The position numbers and the translations under genes are program-made. Shown piece after piece: positions 43,262 through 53,769 of a stretch of DNA of 64,000 nucleotides (the stretch's first letter is position 1; each line of letters opens with the position of its first letter). The notes below the pieces were generated by a model that was not told the DNA's origin, did no database searches, and saw only the letters and a list, made by a program, of their open reading frames with translations. The DNA is from Fulvia fulva (taxonomy: Eukaryota > Ascomycota > Dothideomycetes > Mycosphaerellales > Mycosphaerellaceae), in the NCBI RefSeq assembly GCF_020509005.1, contig NC_063012.1, positions 2,542,001 to 2,606,000 on the forward strand, given 5' to 3'.

Positions 43262-43452
43262 TATTACGAGATAGCCCTTTTTACGAACTGCCTCGTAATA
43301 TAGTATCGTCGGCCGTACGCCCGCGCGCTAGTACCCGCTAGCTCGATTCGCGCGACTTTATCTTCTCGCGCTTCTCGCGCTCTCTTAGATAGCTCGCGTA
43401 ACTATATATATCTTTGCCCGACCCTATTATAGTACTCTCGCCTATAATACTA
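43262..43452 (+). repeat. G2 3' LTR (right end uncertain)
   Basis: Begins TATTACGAG (RIP-changed TGTTACGAG), which is an inverted repeat of CTCGTAATA at 43292-43300. It is GC-rich then AT-rich, as LTRs often are. The second LTR is outside the window, so the right boundary is set only by the start of A5 homology near 43453. Confidence 0.55.
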
Positions 43453-43929
43453 ATAGTACTCTATAAATCTATACTAGCTCTACTACTACTAGGAGGCACC
43501 TAGAGGTATAGCTATAGTAGGTATCTAAGGTTACGGTATTAGCGAAGGTCTTAACGAAGTAATTCACGATCCTAGTCTACGATATACCTAAGGAGTTCGA
43601 CCTAACTAACTAAGGTTACCTACGTACTCTCTAAGAGGATAACCCGGTTACTCTTAACTCTCTAATCTAGAAGGCGACTTGGCTCTATAGGAAATGGCTA
43701 GAAGGTAAGAAGGCCTCGGCGCTAATAGTATAGCTATAAGACGCGAAAGCGGCGGATCTAGCGATAGAATAAGGCCTAATCTAGTAATATAGCCTTAAGA
43801 TAGTAGAAAAGTACTCCTTATCCTTTCGTATCCTCTAATGCTTCAAATGCTAATAGTATAGACACTAAACCTATACGTATATAAATAAGTAGGCCTACTC
43901 GAACTATATAGAAGACTATATATCTAGGG

Positions 43930-44177
43930 GATTGATCTCGATCGATAGAAGCGACTCTTTCGGGTACTAGGACGAGGACCATTCAATCGATAGCCCTTAT
44001 CAAGACGAGCAATCTACTCAAGCAGTAGCGACCCGCCTGCGCTGGCGGCGGCGCAATTGTGATACAAAAAAAACCCCAAAACCGAGGTCCCCTTCCCCTG
44101 AAGGCAGACCCTAGAATTGCGGAGTTGCGGAGGACAACTGCCCAATTAGGAAGCGCGACCCCGAACAACAGCGAAGG
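43930..44177 (+). promoter_or_regulatory. B3 5' UTR
   Basis: Shared with B2 from CTCTTTCGGGTACTAGG (about 43956) to the ORF1 ATG. It contains an A-run at 44066-44073. The first ~25 bp differ from B2. Presumed internal promoter. Confidence 0.5.
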
Positions 44178-45527
44178 ATGGCAACCAACGAGAGCCATAG
44201 CCTTGCGAACATTCTGCACCAAGAGTCAAACCGGGGAACAAACCAAGAAAAAACCCAGGACACAAGCCAAGGCCCACTATACAGAAAGCAGAGGCCAACG
44301 ACAAACAACACAGCGTGGACGACCCTATATACGGAGGCGGAGAACTTACTAGGGGATGACGAACACCCAGCCCGGGCATATAAGAACACCATAGCACAGC
44401 TACTAGGAGCGCTAAAAGCGCTATCATACCAAATCCCGAAGACAATCCAACAAGTAACACAGAAGGCAGCCCAGAAACCAACTACATGGGCAACAGTAGC
44501 AGCAGGCAAGAATCAACCCCCTCCGAAGGAAAGTAAGGCGGTACGCCTATACATTACTGATCCGGCGGAGAAACAAGAAATCGCAGCCCTAACAAGCAAG
44601 GAGATTGTCGACAGAATCGGCCAAAAGGAGGTAGTTGGGGCGAGGGTAGAAGCAACAGGCGTAGTAAGACTCTTTACCGCACAAGAGTCTGATAGACGAA
44701 AGCTGGAGACCTATAAGGAGTGGACTACTAAAGTCGCGAAGTCGGCACGAGTCTCCCACCAACAGTATACCGTCATCGCCCACGGGGTCCCTAGGACATT
44801 CAAGGTCGAAGACCTTCCCCACCTCCAAGTACAGAACCAGAACACCTCCCCAGGAGTACGACTAACGAAGGCGGCATGGCTGCACAAGACAGTAGACCGA
44901 GAAAAGACGCATTCATCGCTTATTATTTGGGTAGAGACAGCGGAACAAGCTAACCAGATATTAGACAATGGGCTATTCTGGAACTGCGAGAGAATGGACA
45001 CGGAGATCCATCAGAGCAGCCACAGGGTACTACAATGCTTCCAATGCCAACAGTACGGTCACATAGCCTCAAAATGCGGGGAGAAGACCCCAAGGTGTCC
45101 TCACTGCGCAGGCCCACACCAGGGAAGGGAATGCCCAAAAAAGGAGAGCAGGTGCGCATGCTGCGGCAGAAGGCACCCAGCGTATTCAAGCCAATGCCCG
45201 GCTAGAATAGCAGCACAAGAACGAGCGAGACAAGCAAGGATCTCTACACCAGCTAGGTACCCCCAACGACAACAGGAGGGACCTACCGTGTACAAGGGCT
45301 TCGAGCCGAGCAAAAGGAAGAGGGCAGAAGAGACGAACAAGGGAACCCAACCGCAAACGCATCCACCTCCCGGTCGGCCTCGACACCTTAACCGGGCAGC
45401 CAACGAACTAGGCCAAATGCGAATCTTTGGGGCGCCCCAGCGGCCCCAGGGCCAGCCGGACAGCGAGATACAGGCTCAGGAGACACAGCAGGTCAGCACG
45501 GAAATGGACCTCACGGATAACGAATGA
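44178..45527 (+). CDS. B3 ORF1: Gag-like RNA-binding protein (449 aa)
   Basis: ATG 44178 to TGA 45525-45527. Zinc knuckles: Cys287/290-His295-Cys300, Cys307/310-His314-Cys319, Cys326/329-His333-Cys340. It is followed by a basic stretch (KGFEPSKRKRAEE), a Pro/Gln-rich part and an acidic end. It shares the middle region and knuckle arrangement with family A ORF1 but is clearly a different family. Presumed to form the RNA-protein particle with ORF2. The stop overlaps the ORF2 start as ATGA. Confidence 0.93.
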   Translation: MATNESHSLANILHQESNRGTNQEKTQDTSQGPLYRKQRPTTNNTAWTTLYTEAENLLGDDEHPARAYKNTIAQLLGALKALSYQIPKTIQQVTQKAAQKPTTWATVAAGKNQPPPKESKAVRLYITDPAEKQEIAALTSKEIVDRIGQKEVVGARVEATGVVRLFTAQESDRRKLETYKEWTTKVAKSARVSHQQYTVIAHGVPRTFKVEDLPHLQVQNQNTSPGVRLTKAAWLHKTVDREKTHSSLIIWVETAEQANQILDNGLFWNCERMDTEIHQSSHRVLQCFQCQQYGHIASKCGEKTPRCPHCAGPHQGRECPKKESRCACCGRRHPAYSSQCPARIAAQERARQARISTPARYPQRQQEGPTVYKGFEPSKRKRAEETNKGTQPQTHPPPGRPRHLNRAANELGQMRIFGAPQRPQGQPDSEIQAQETQQVSTEMDLTDNE

Positions 45528-48500
45528 TACTATACGACGACATCACTATCGTACAGTACAACGTAAACAAAAGTAGGGACAAGGTCCAGCGCCACTTTCT
45601 ACAAGAGCTAGACCCGCTACGGCACCACGTTATTGCGGTACAGGAACCATGGATCAACCCCTACGTAGGACTCCCAGCCACTTGTAATGACCGGAGATAC
45701 CACACCGTAATCGCGGGCCAACGAGGCGTCAACCCGAGGACATGTATATACGTAAGCAAGACTATAGACCTTGAGTCGTGGAAGGTTATACTACCGCAGC
45801 AGGGCAACCTAGGAGACATAACATCAATCCAGATCGACACGACACAAGGCCCTATCCAGATCCATAACGTTTACAACCCGCCACCGCGGGGTCGGACGAG
45901 TAGGGAACTAGGAACCCTCGCCCACCTAGAGCGGACCCTAAGCCAAGACACGAAGCAAGTACTCCTCGGCGACTTCAACCTCCACCACCCACAGTGGGGA
46001 CTCGAATTCACTCCCCCGCACGCATTTCTAGGGGGGAAGCTACTGGACATAACCGCACGCTACGGAATGGCCTTAGTAACACCAAAGGGAACAGAGACGT
46101 GGAAGGCCCGTACTAGTGCAAGCACGATCGACCTATGCTTTCTATCACGAGAACTTGAAGAGAGACTAGTCCAATGCCGACCGAACTACGCGCTAGAAGC
46201 CTCCTCAGACCATATCCCTATCCAAACGACGCTAGGGGTGAAGGCGATAGAGGAGCCAGCAAACGAACCACGCCGTAACTGGAAGAAGGCACGCTGGGAC
46301 GACATAAGAGGCTTCCTAATAGCGAACCTACCACAGCATAGAGAACTCGAGACGACAGCTCAGCTAGATCAAGCAGCGGAACAGATTACCTCGGTCATAT
46401 GGCAAGCAGCGGAACAATACACGCCGTTACTCCGGCCCTCAACGCAGCAGAAGGCCTTCTGGACCCCTGAATGCTCTACGAAGGTAAGGGAGGCTAGAAG
46501 GGCAAGGCGACAGTGGACGAAGGAGCACACCCAAGAGACGTGGGAGCAATACTGCCACGCGACACAAGAGAAGAAGGCACAGATAAGACGCGATAAGCTG
46601 CAGGACTGGAGAGCGACGATCGGGCTCGTTACAGAAAACCCGGAACAGATGTGGAGACTTGCTAAATGGGCACGACTACCTGAAGAGCAACAAGCCCCTC
46701 ACTTCCCCCCAATCGTAGACCGCGAAGGGATTGCCCAGGCTACGCCCCGGGGCAAGGCAAAAGCGTTAGCCGACCATTTCTTTTCGACGCAAGTAGAGGC
46801 AGACCTTACGGACATCGACCCGAGCACATACCCGGAACCCCTGGACATGGATTGGGCGGTTAGCCCTAACACAGTAACAGGAGTCATAAGTAAGCTAAAG
46901 GGACGAAAAGCCCCAGGCCCAGACAGGATACCAAACGTACTGCTAAAAGAGTGTAGAGAAGAGATCGCGCCGAGCCTTGCAAACCTATTTACCGCGTGCC
47001 TACGGCTAGGGTATCACCCGAAGCCGTACAGAGAGTCTATGACAGTAGTGCTACGCAAGCCACAGAAGGAAGACTATACTCAGCCCAAGTCGTACAGACC
47101 AATAGCACTTCTAAATACGATAGGGAAGGTCCTAGAAAAGATAGTAGCCCAGAGACTTACGCAGCTTGCCGAGGACAACCACGTACTCCCAGCAACACAG
47201 ATGGGGGGAAGAAGCCAGCGATCGACACTAACAGCAATGGAGCTAATTACGGAGCAAATCCAGACCCTCTGGCACTACGGCAGGAACCGAGCGGCGTCCT
47301 TACTATCCCTCGACATCGCAGGGGCCTTCGACAACGTCTCACACCAAAGGCTAATACATATCCTACAGCAGAAAGGCATCCCCCAGTGGGCAACGTCGTT
47401 CGTCTTCTCCTTTCTCCAGGAACGGACGACATACCTAGTCCTAGGAAGGTACACGTCCGACCCGGTGAAGGCAGAGACTGGAATACCTTAGGGATCTACT
47501 CTCTCCCCTATCCTGTTTCTAATATTTATGTCGGATCTAATCCCCCTACTCACCTCTCCGCAAACCTCAGCATCGGGGTTCGTAGACGATACAAACATCC
47601 TAGCCTGGTCAGACTCGACAGAAGAGAACTGTCGCCTCCTTGAAGATAGGCACAAGAAATGCGAGGAGTGGGCAAAGAAGCATGGTGCCCGGTTCGCCCC
47701 TGAAAAGTACCAACTTATACACTTCAGTAAAGCGAGAACACACCATAATATGAAGGCGGCGGTAAGAATCCAAGGCTACGAGACCAAGCCATCAGCGGAG
47801 CTACGAGTACTAGGGATCTGGCTCGACCCGAAGCTAAGCTGGAATGTACAGATTAAGAAAGCCCAGAGTCGAGCGCAAGTCAATGAAGCCTCGATAAAGA
47901 GGCTTACGGCATCTACATGGGGAGCAACATTCGACAAGGCAAGAGTAATGTATAAGGCGATCGTCAGACCAGCTATGTTGTACGGGGCACAGATTTGGGG
48001 AACAGGAGGCGCAGGCAAGCCGATCCCGAAACGGATAGAGCAACCCCTAAACAGGACACAGGCAGGCAACCTACGTAGGGTACTAGGCGCATACAAGACA
48101 ACGTCAACAAGCACGGTAGAAATGGAGACAGGAATACCACCAATCGGCCAGTACATCCGGGGAATGAGAATTCAATACGCGGCAAAGACGACAGGTTACC
48201 TAGCACAAACCACGATCCAGGAGGCAAAGAATAAGATAGAAAGCCGCTACCGGAGAGGGGCAGGATATAGGACAAGCCAAAAAGAGGATGACCTTACGAC
48301 CTTTACGGCCGTACAGACAAGCACCGAATGGCTAGCACGAAAGGAGGAGGAGCGTAGGACTCGCCAGGCCGGCGGGAGCAAGGCTAAGACCCAAAACCTA
48401 GCGGAACAGATAGCGAGCTGCCTATGGGAGCAGGACTGGAAAAGGAAGCCCCCTAAGACAACAGGCCCGATAGCGCTCCGAGCCTTCCAGAGACACAATT

Positions 48501-48877
48501 ACCAGCTATATAGGGACCTGACAAGGGCCGAAGCAAGCATAGCGATCCAAATCAGGTCCGAACACATTGGATTAAGGGCCTACCTGTTCAGAAGACGCGC
48601 ACTAGACATCTATAGCCCAGCCTGCCAGTGTGGCTACCCATCGCAAAACCCAGAACATATGCTACTACGATGCCCGCAGTGGGCGAGAGGCAGGGGAAAT
48701 TGGAGGCACCAAGCGGGAAGGAGAGACTACAAGTCAATTATTAGGGACAAAGGCAACATTCGCCGAATCTCTCGGTGGATACTACAGCAGGGATACCTCC
48801 AGCAGTTTAGCCTCGCGAGCGAGACGGAGGAGTGGATAGACAAGAGGCGGAAGCGAGGGGGGTTGCAGATAGGGTAG
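45524..48877 (+). pseudogene. B3 ORF2 (endonuclease-RT) with one UAG in the RT PQG motif
   Basis: 655 codons from ATG 45524, UAG at 47489-47491, then 461 codons to the stop ending at 48877. There are no other defects: endonuclease residues Asn13, Glu41, Asp150, Asn152, Asp229 and His230 are present, RT SLDIAGAFD and GFVDDTN are intact, and the C-terminal CQCG...H..LLRC finger is intact. The UAG sits exactly at the Gln of GIPQGS (CAG-to-TAG at a CpA). The same codon is UAG in B2. Either both derive from a source already carrying it, moved in trans, or UAG is read as Gln at low level. Confidence 0.92.
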
Positions 48878-48965
48878 TCATCAGGGCAGGCCCATGACAC
48901 TAGCGTACCCCTAACAAGGGAAATTTAAGACGACAACGAGGAGGAAAAGACAGGCGGGAAGGAGG

Positions 48966-48993
48966 AGGGGTTTTCACCAACACGGTTTCCCCT
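48966..48993 (+). other. B3 3' UTR hairpin
   Basis: AGGGG/CCCCT outer stem and ACC/GGT inner stem with an AACAC tip; the counterpart of the family A hairpin. Followed by the GCTGCATAGGCC block (49021-49031) shared with family A. Confidence 0.6.
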
Positions 48994-49453
48994 CTATATA
49001 TACAAAAACAAGATAGCATAGCTGCATAGGCCAAAGGGCACTACAACAGCTTAATGAAATATCTATCTATCTATATATCTAGGGACTATATATCGGCTAC
49101 GAGACGGTACGCGAACTATCCGGGGTACTACCTATCGTATAGCGCGGAATGCCTATAGCGGAAACTAGCGAAAAACAAGGCAACTACAAACAGAACCGTC
49201 GCCCTAAGATTCTACGGTAACCGTAAGGCTAGTCTATACCGGAACTAGCTAGCGGCGTTCGGGTATAAGCGCCCTAGGGCCGAGAATAATATAAAGGATA
49301 CGTAACCTAGGGCGTACGGGAGGCTATATACTCTACTAGCTATAGCGAGGGAATCTAACTAGGCCCGGCTCCCCTTTAGTATATAGCCGATAGGCGTAGA
49401 CTAGGACGTATAAGGTAGTAGGATATAGGACATTATAGAGGAAATGATTGTCG

Positions 49454-52400
49454 ATAATAATAACTAGCCTCGATACGCTTAGTATTATCTAGTATAACGT
49501 TAACTATAGTAAGGATATAGTCTAGAACCATTTCCTATACGAGGCGGACTAGTACGTCTACTACGTCCTAGTAATCTAGGAGCTATAGATTAACCCGTAC
49601 TATAAGAGACTAACAACCTACAAGTTACTAGGCTATACGACATACCTACGAGGCGACGGTAGACCCCGTACGTGCTTCTATATTAGTAAGGACATACTAG
49701 AATCCGACTAGGAGGTAGTGTACTACGTAGACGAAGAAGGCGGGGGCGATATTACCTCCCTCTACGTAGGTAGTACCTAGATACATAACCTATATATATA
49801 ACCGCTAGCCTCGAGGTCTAGCCGCGACCTAGGGGTCTATAGACACCTAGACAGTGCGCTTAAGAGACAAGGGTGCTACATCGTAGTAGGAGACTTCAAT
49901 ATACACTACCCTTCCTAGGAAAGCCTTATATAGCCGTACCCTATAGCCGACGAAGTACTCGACTTGATAGCGAGCAACGTAATTGCCCTTAATACCCCGA
50001 AGGACCTAGGTACCTAGAAGAGAGGGGGACTCTAAGGCACAATCGACCTCTCCTAGATCTTAGATAGCTACTACTATACGGTAACCTACTATAGGATCGA
50101 ACATAAACTCGAGGCGTCGTTAGACTATATGCTAGTCAGGACCTCTATTACGATATAGATATAACGTATACTAGCGAGAGCCCCTAAGCTAAACTAGGGA
50201 AAGGCCTACTAGGCCAACATCTAGGTATACCTCGATAACTCTAAGAGGCTAGTCTAGATCGCGTAGTAGCAATACAATAGTAAAGACGAGATAGACGAAG
50301 TAGTCTAGGGGTTAATAGACGAAATAAGAAAAGCGACCTCACTTTACGTTCCGCTTGCCCAACTAACGATATGGTCCAAACTATACTGGACGCCGGAGTG
50401 CACTACGGTAGTAAGAGAAGTAAGGAGAGCCCGCCGGGTGTAGACGAGCAGCTATAGCGAGGAGGCCTAGAACGTATATAGGGAGGTATACTAACAGAAG
50501 AAAGCTATAATACGAAGGGAGAAAGTAGTCGGCTAGAGGGCTATAGTAGAAGAAATCGCCGGCAAGCTAGAGAGGATATAGAAGCTAGCGAAATAGGCCC
50601 GACAGGACCCTACACAGGGCCCCTCCTTCTCTATCCTAGCGCTATAATCGCCTAGTAGCCCGGTTAGCGACCCTAAGGCTAAGGCGCTTCTACTAGCTAG
50701 CAAGTTCTTCCCGCCCCTAGTCGAGGCTAATCTAAGCGATATAAATAGCTCTACTCCCCTAGCCCCTAGCATCGCGGTCTAATAGGAGGTGTCCGAGGGA
50801 GAAGTTGCCGCTATACTTAGGAAGTTACCGGCGAAGAAAGCCCCGGGGCCGGATAGGATCCTAAACGAGCTACTAAAGAAGTATAGAGATTAACTAGCCC
50901 TAGTAGTCGGAGCGATCTTTAAAGCCTACCTATAGACCGGATACTACCTAATAGTATTTAAATAATCGACGATAGTAGTCCTACGTAAGCCGTAAAAGGA
51001 AGACTATACGTAGGTAAAGTCGTACCGCCTAATTACGCTCCTTAACACTCTTAGGAAGGCGCTTAAGAAGCTACTTATAACGAGACTCTCCGAGGCGGTA
51101 GAGGAATACTCCCTACTCCCGGACACCTAGATAGGTACGCGCCTATAGCGATCGACGCTATCCGCGATAGAACTTATTACCTCTTAGGTAAGGGCTATCT
51201 AGTATAAGAATAGGGACAAGGTAGTATCCTTACTTAGTCTAGACATATCGGGAGCCTTCGACTACGTGTTATACCCGTAGCTACTCTATATCCTAAGGTC
51301 GAAAGGACTCCCTAAGTAGCTTGTTAACTTCGTACGGTCCTACCTCTAAAACCGTAGTACGTCGATCCTAGTCGGCTAGTATAGAAGCCTATTTTAAGCA
51401 GTCTATACTAGAATCCCGTAAGGCTTAACGCTAGTACCTATTCTGTTCCTCTTCTTTATAGCGACGCTACTCCTAGTTCTAGAATCCTAGAACACCGCTA
51501 CGAGCGGCTTCGTAGACGACATAAACATCCTAGCGTAGTCTTCCTCGACTAAGGAGAACTGTAGGCTACTAGAAGAGAAGTATAAGATCTACGAGGACTA
51601 GGCTAGGAGGTACGGGGCTCGGTTTGCCCTAGAAAAGTACAATCTAATACACTTTACGCGCCGGCCACGGTTCTATAATATACAAGCTTCTATCTAGATA
51701 TAGGGGTATACGACTAACCCGGTAAATCAGCTTAGGATCCTTAGACTATAGGTAGACCCGGCGCTACGGTAGAGGAAGTACGTATAGGTAATATTACGGA
51801 AAGCTAAACAGAATATAGCATTATACTAGAGGCTCACTACGTCTATATAGGGGGCGGACTTCCGGTAGTTACGACTTCTATATACGGCTATTATACGGCC
51901 AGTCCTTACCTATAGTAGCTAAGTGTAGTCCTTAGGCGAGAGGGCCTACCTATCGAAGGGACTCGTCGCGCCGCTAGCGAAGATCCAAAACTAATGCCTA
52001 AGGAAGGTCACCGGGGTATATAAGTCGACACTAACGAGGATACTTAAGTACGAGACCGCTATACCGCTAATCGACCTATATATCTAGGGACTACGGACCT
52101 CCTACTTAGGCAAGTCGGCATAGTACCTAGTATAAAAGGTCATCGCTAGTATAGTCGTAAGGGCCCGCGAATTAGTACTAGCGTATAAGGGCATTCGACC
52201 CGGAAACGAGCCGAACTACCGGGTAAGGGACGAATAGCTAGCAATATAATAGGAAGGTAAGAAATCGTTTGTAGAGCAACTATAGAAAGAGAGGTAGAAC
52301 AACTAGGGTGTAGGGTATAGTAGACGCCCTTAGCTAGCGGGACAACCTAAGGAATAGTTAGCTACGAAATCCGCGGTTAAGTACCCCCCGAAGCTTATCT

Positions 52401-52771
52401 ACTACCGCCTCACGAGGGCATAGAGTAGTATAGTAACCTAACTACGAAGCGAACACATCGGCCTCTAGGGGTACCTATTATAGAGGAAGGTTCTAGGATA
52501 TACGAATACTAGCTACCCCTACGGCTATCGCTCCTAGAACGTATAGTACGCACTCCTCGTCTATCCGAGGTGGTCGCTAGGAAGAGGGGAGTAGATAGTA
52601 AAGGCGAGGAACCGGACGATTAGGGCACTTCTTAATAACGCTAAGGACCTACGGCGTATTACGAACTAGATACTAGAGAAGGGCTAGCTAGAACAGTACC
52701 GCCTAGTAGGAGTAGTATAGGAAGAGAGGATATAACGTAGCGTAACGAGACCGGCTAGGAGCGAGGGCTAA
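49454..52771 (+). pseudogene. A5 ORF2 remnant
   Basis: Exactly the length of A4 ORF2. The start ATG is ATA. It is densely RIP-mutated; an unmutated run of Trp codons survives near 50371-50392. It shares with A6 several non-RIP changes, e.g. near 50690 (CGCTTC for CGCGTC) and 50906-50925. Confidence 0.86.
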
Positions 52772-52945
52772 CGGGGTAGTAATATAGACTACGTACGTTT
52801 AGAGGGAAAGCTAATCTAGATAAGGAGTAGTCGGGGCGGGAAGGGTTTTCACCTATTCGGGTTTTCCTTTGTATATAATAATAGATATATACCTATATAG
52901 GCCGAATAGGGTCCTAGAATAGGGGAATAACAAATCTATCTATCT

Positions 52946-53424
52946 ATCTAGTTATCTACCTTATATAGGAGAGCTATAGACGCTATTTCTACCTAAAGTT
53001 AGTACCTACCTATAGTTACTACTTTAGCTATAACTAATACTAATACGGAGGGGTTCGCTTTATTCGCTACCTATCCTTCTAGTACTATAAAGCCGGTAGT
53101 ATAGACGACTAACCACCCTAGTAAGTAAGGGCGCGCCTAGTGACCCTAGGATAGCTTACGCGTAGGTATATATACTTGTCGGTCCGCGGGCCGTAGAATA
53201 TATATAGTGATCCTAAAAGATAATAAATCTGAAATTTTTAGATTCCCGTATTTTACCTTATAGAGAGATTGTTCGTAAATCCTAGCTTCCTACTAAGGTC
53301 GCCTCCTAACTATATATATCTTAGTAGTACCCCTATATACCTCTACTACGTAATTAACCGTTAAAGGTTAACGAGATTCGACGCGTAAATTCTAGGGTCT
53401 AAAGGGGGCTCTTAGCTTGTTAAT
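52946..53424 (-). repeat. G3 candidate 3' LTR
   Basis: On the minus strand TATTAACAAGCTAAGAG (TGTTAAC before RIP) starts at 53424 directly after the purine run AGGGGAGGATA. No second copy is in the window to confirm it, and the left boundary is simply the end of A5. Confidence 0.35.
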
Positions 53425-53769
53425 ATATCCTCCCCTATTACGAAACTGTCCCTAGTTTCACCTCCGCTACGCTAATATAAACTAAGAAACTATACCTACA
53501 AGTTATACGTAAGGAAGGCGGATCCGGCGTCTAGTCAAGTAGTTAGTCTAGAGATATTAAGGAGATCGTAAGTTTATTCTATAAGGGGCTAAGGAGGCTA
53601 AGTCAAAGTCTAGTCTTCGTAGTAAGCCTACTCTCAAATTAAGGATATAGCCTAGAAATTAGTTAAGTACGCTAGAAACTAGGTACTAGAACTAGAAGCT
53701 AGTCAAATTAAGGTTAGAAACTAAAACTACTAAGTAAACTCCTTACGCCTAAGAAAAAGAAATAATAAA
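53425..53769 (-). other. G3 3' noncoding region
   Basis: Between the pol end and the candidate LTR. It contains short near-repeats of a CTAGAAAC/CTAGAAGC-type unit at about 53655-53735. No coding motif seen. Confidence 0.4.

Larger units (their letters stand above)
1..43452 (+). mobile_element. G2: Ty3/Gypsy chromovirus, RIP-inactivated, heavily interrupted
   Basis: This is the outermost element of the left nest, a Gypsy retrotransposon on the plus strand whose 5' LTR and most of gag lie left of the window. Its pieces are 1-350, 34010-36846 and 41821-43452. Read in order they give a Gag zinc-knuckle remnant, retropepsin, reverse transcriptase, RNase H, integrase (HHCC then DDE core), a chromodomain-like end, a polypurine tract and the start of a 3' LTR. 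The gaps are filled by the Fot1-like transposon (351-34009) and LINE A4 (36847-41820). Coding pieces are full of TAG/TAA stops from CpA-to-TpA changes. The exact right end of the LTR is uncertain because LINE A5 follows directly. Confidence 0.85.
43930..49070 (+). mobile_element. B3: full-length family B LINE, almost free of RIP
   Basis: A plus-strand insertion into A5 ORF1 with the perfect 14-bp duplication CTATATATCTAGGG (43916-43929 and 49071-49084). It has the 5' UTR, ORF1, ORF2, 3' hairpin and ATCT tail. It differs from B2 by a few substitutions, including one transversion giving Asn70 instead of Ile in ORF2. It carries the same UAG in the RT as B2. Confidence 0.94.
43453..49467 (+). pseudogene. 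A5 ORF1 remnant (5'-truncated, split by B3)
   Basis: Covers ORF1 from about residue 141 to the stop at 49465-49467, with B3 (43930-49070) in the second zinc-knuckle region. Knuckle Cys codons are largely Tyr (TAT/TAC). Nonfunctional. Confidence 0.83.
43453..52945 (+). mobile_element. A5: 5'-truncated family A LINE, RIP-inactivated, split by B3
   Basis: Homology to family A starts within ORF1 (about codon 141) at 43453 and runs to 43929, is broken by B3, then resumes at 49071 and goes to the ATCT tail at about 52932-52945. I find no convincing target duplication, so the left end may be a deletion or recombination point rather than ordinary 5' truncation. It shares transversions with A6 that A1-A4 lack. 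ORF2 keeps its full 3318 bp. Confidence 0.87.

Noticed and set aside
50533..50772. Identical 79-codon minus-strand frames at 50533-50772 and 57584-57823 as a duplicated gene
   Set aside because: Both are antisense to the same part of ORF2 in A5 and A6; identity reflects shared ancestry plus near-saturated RIP.
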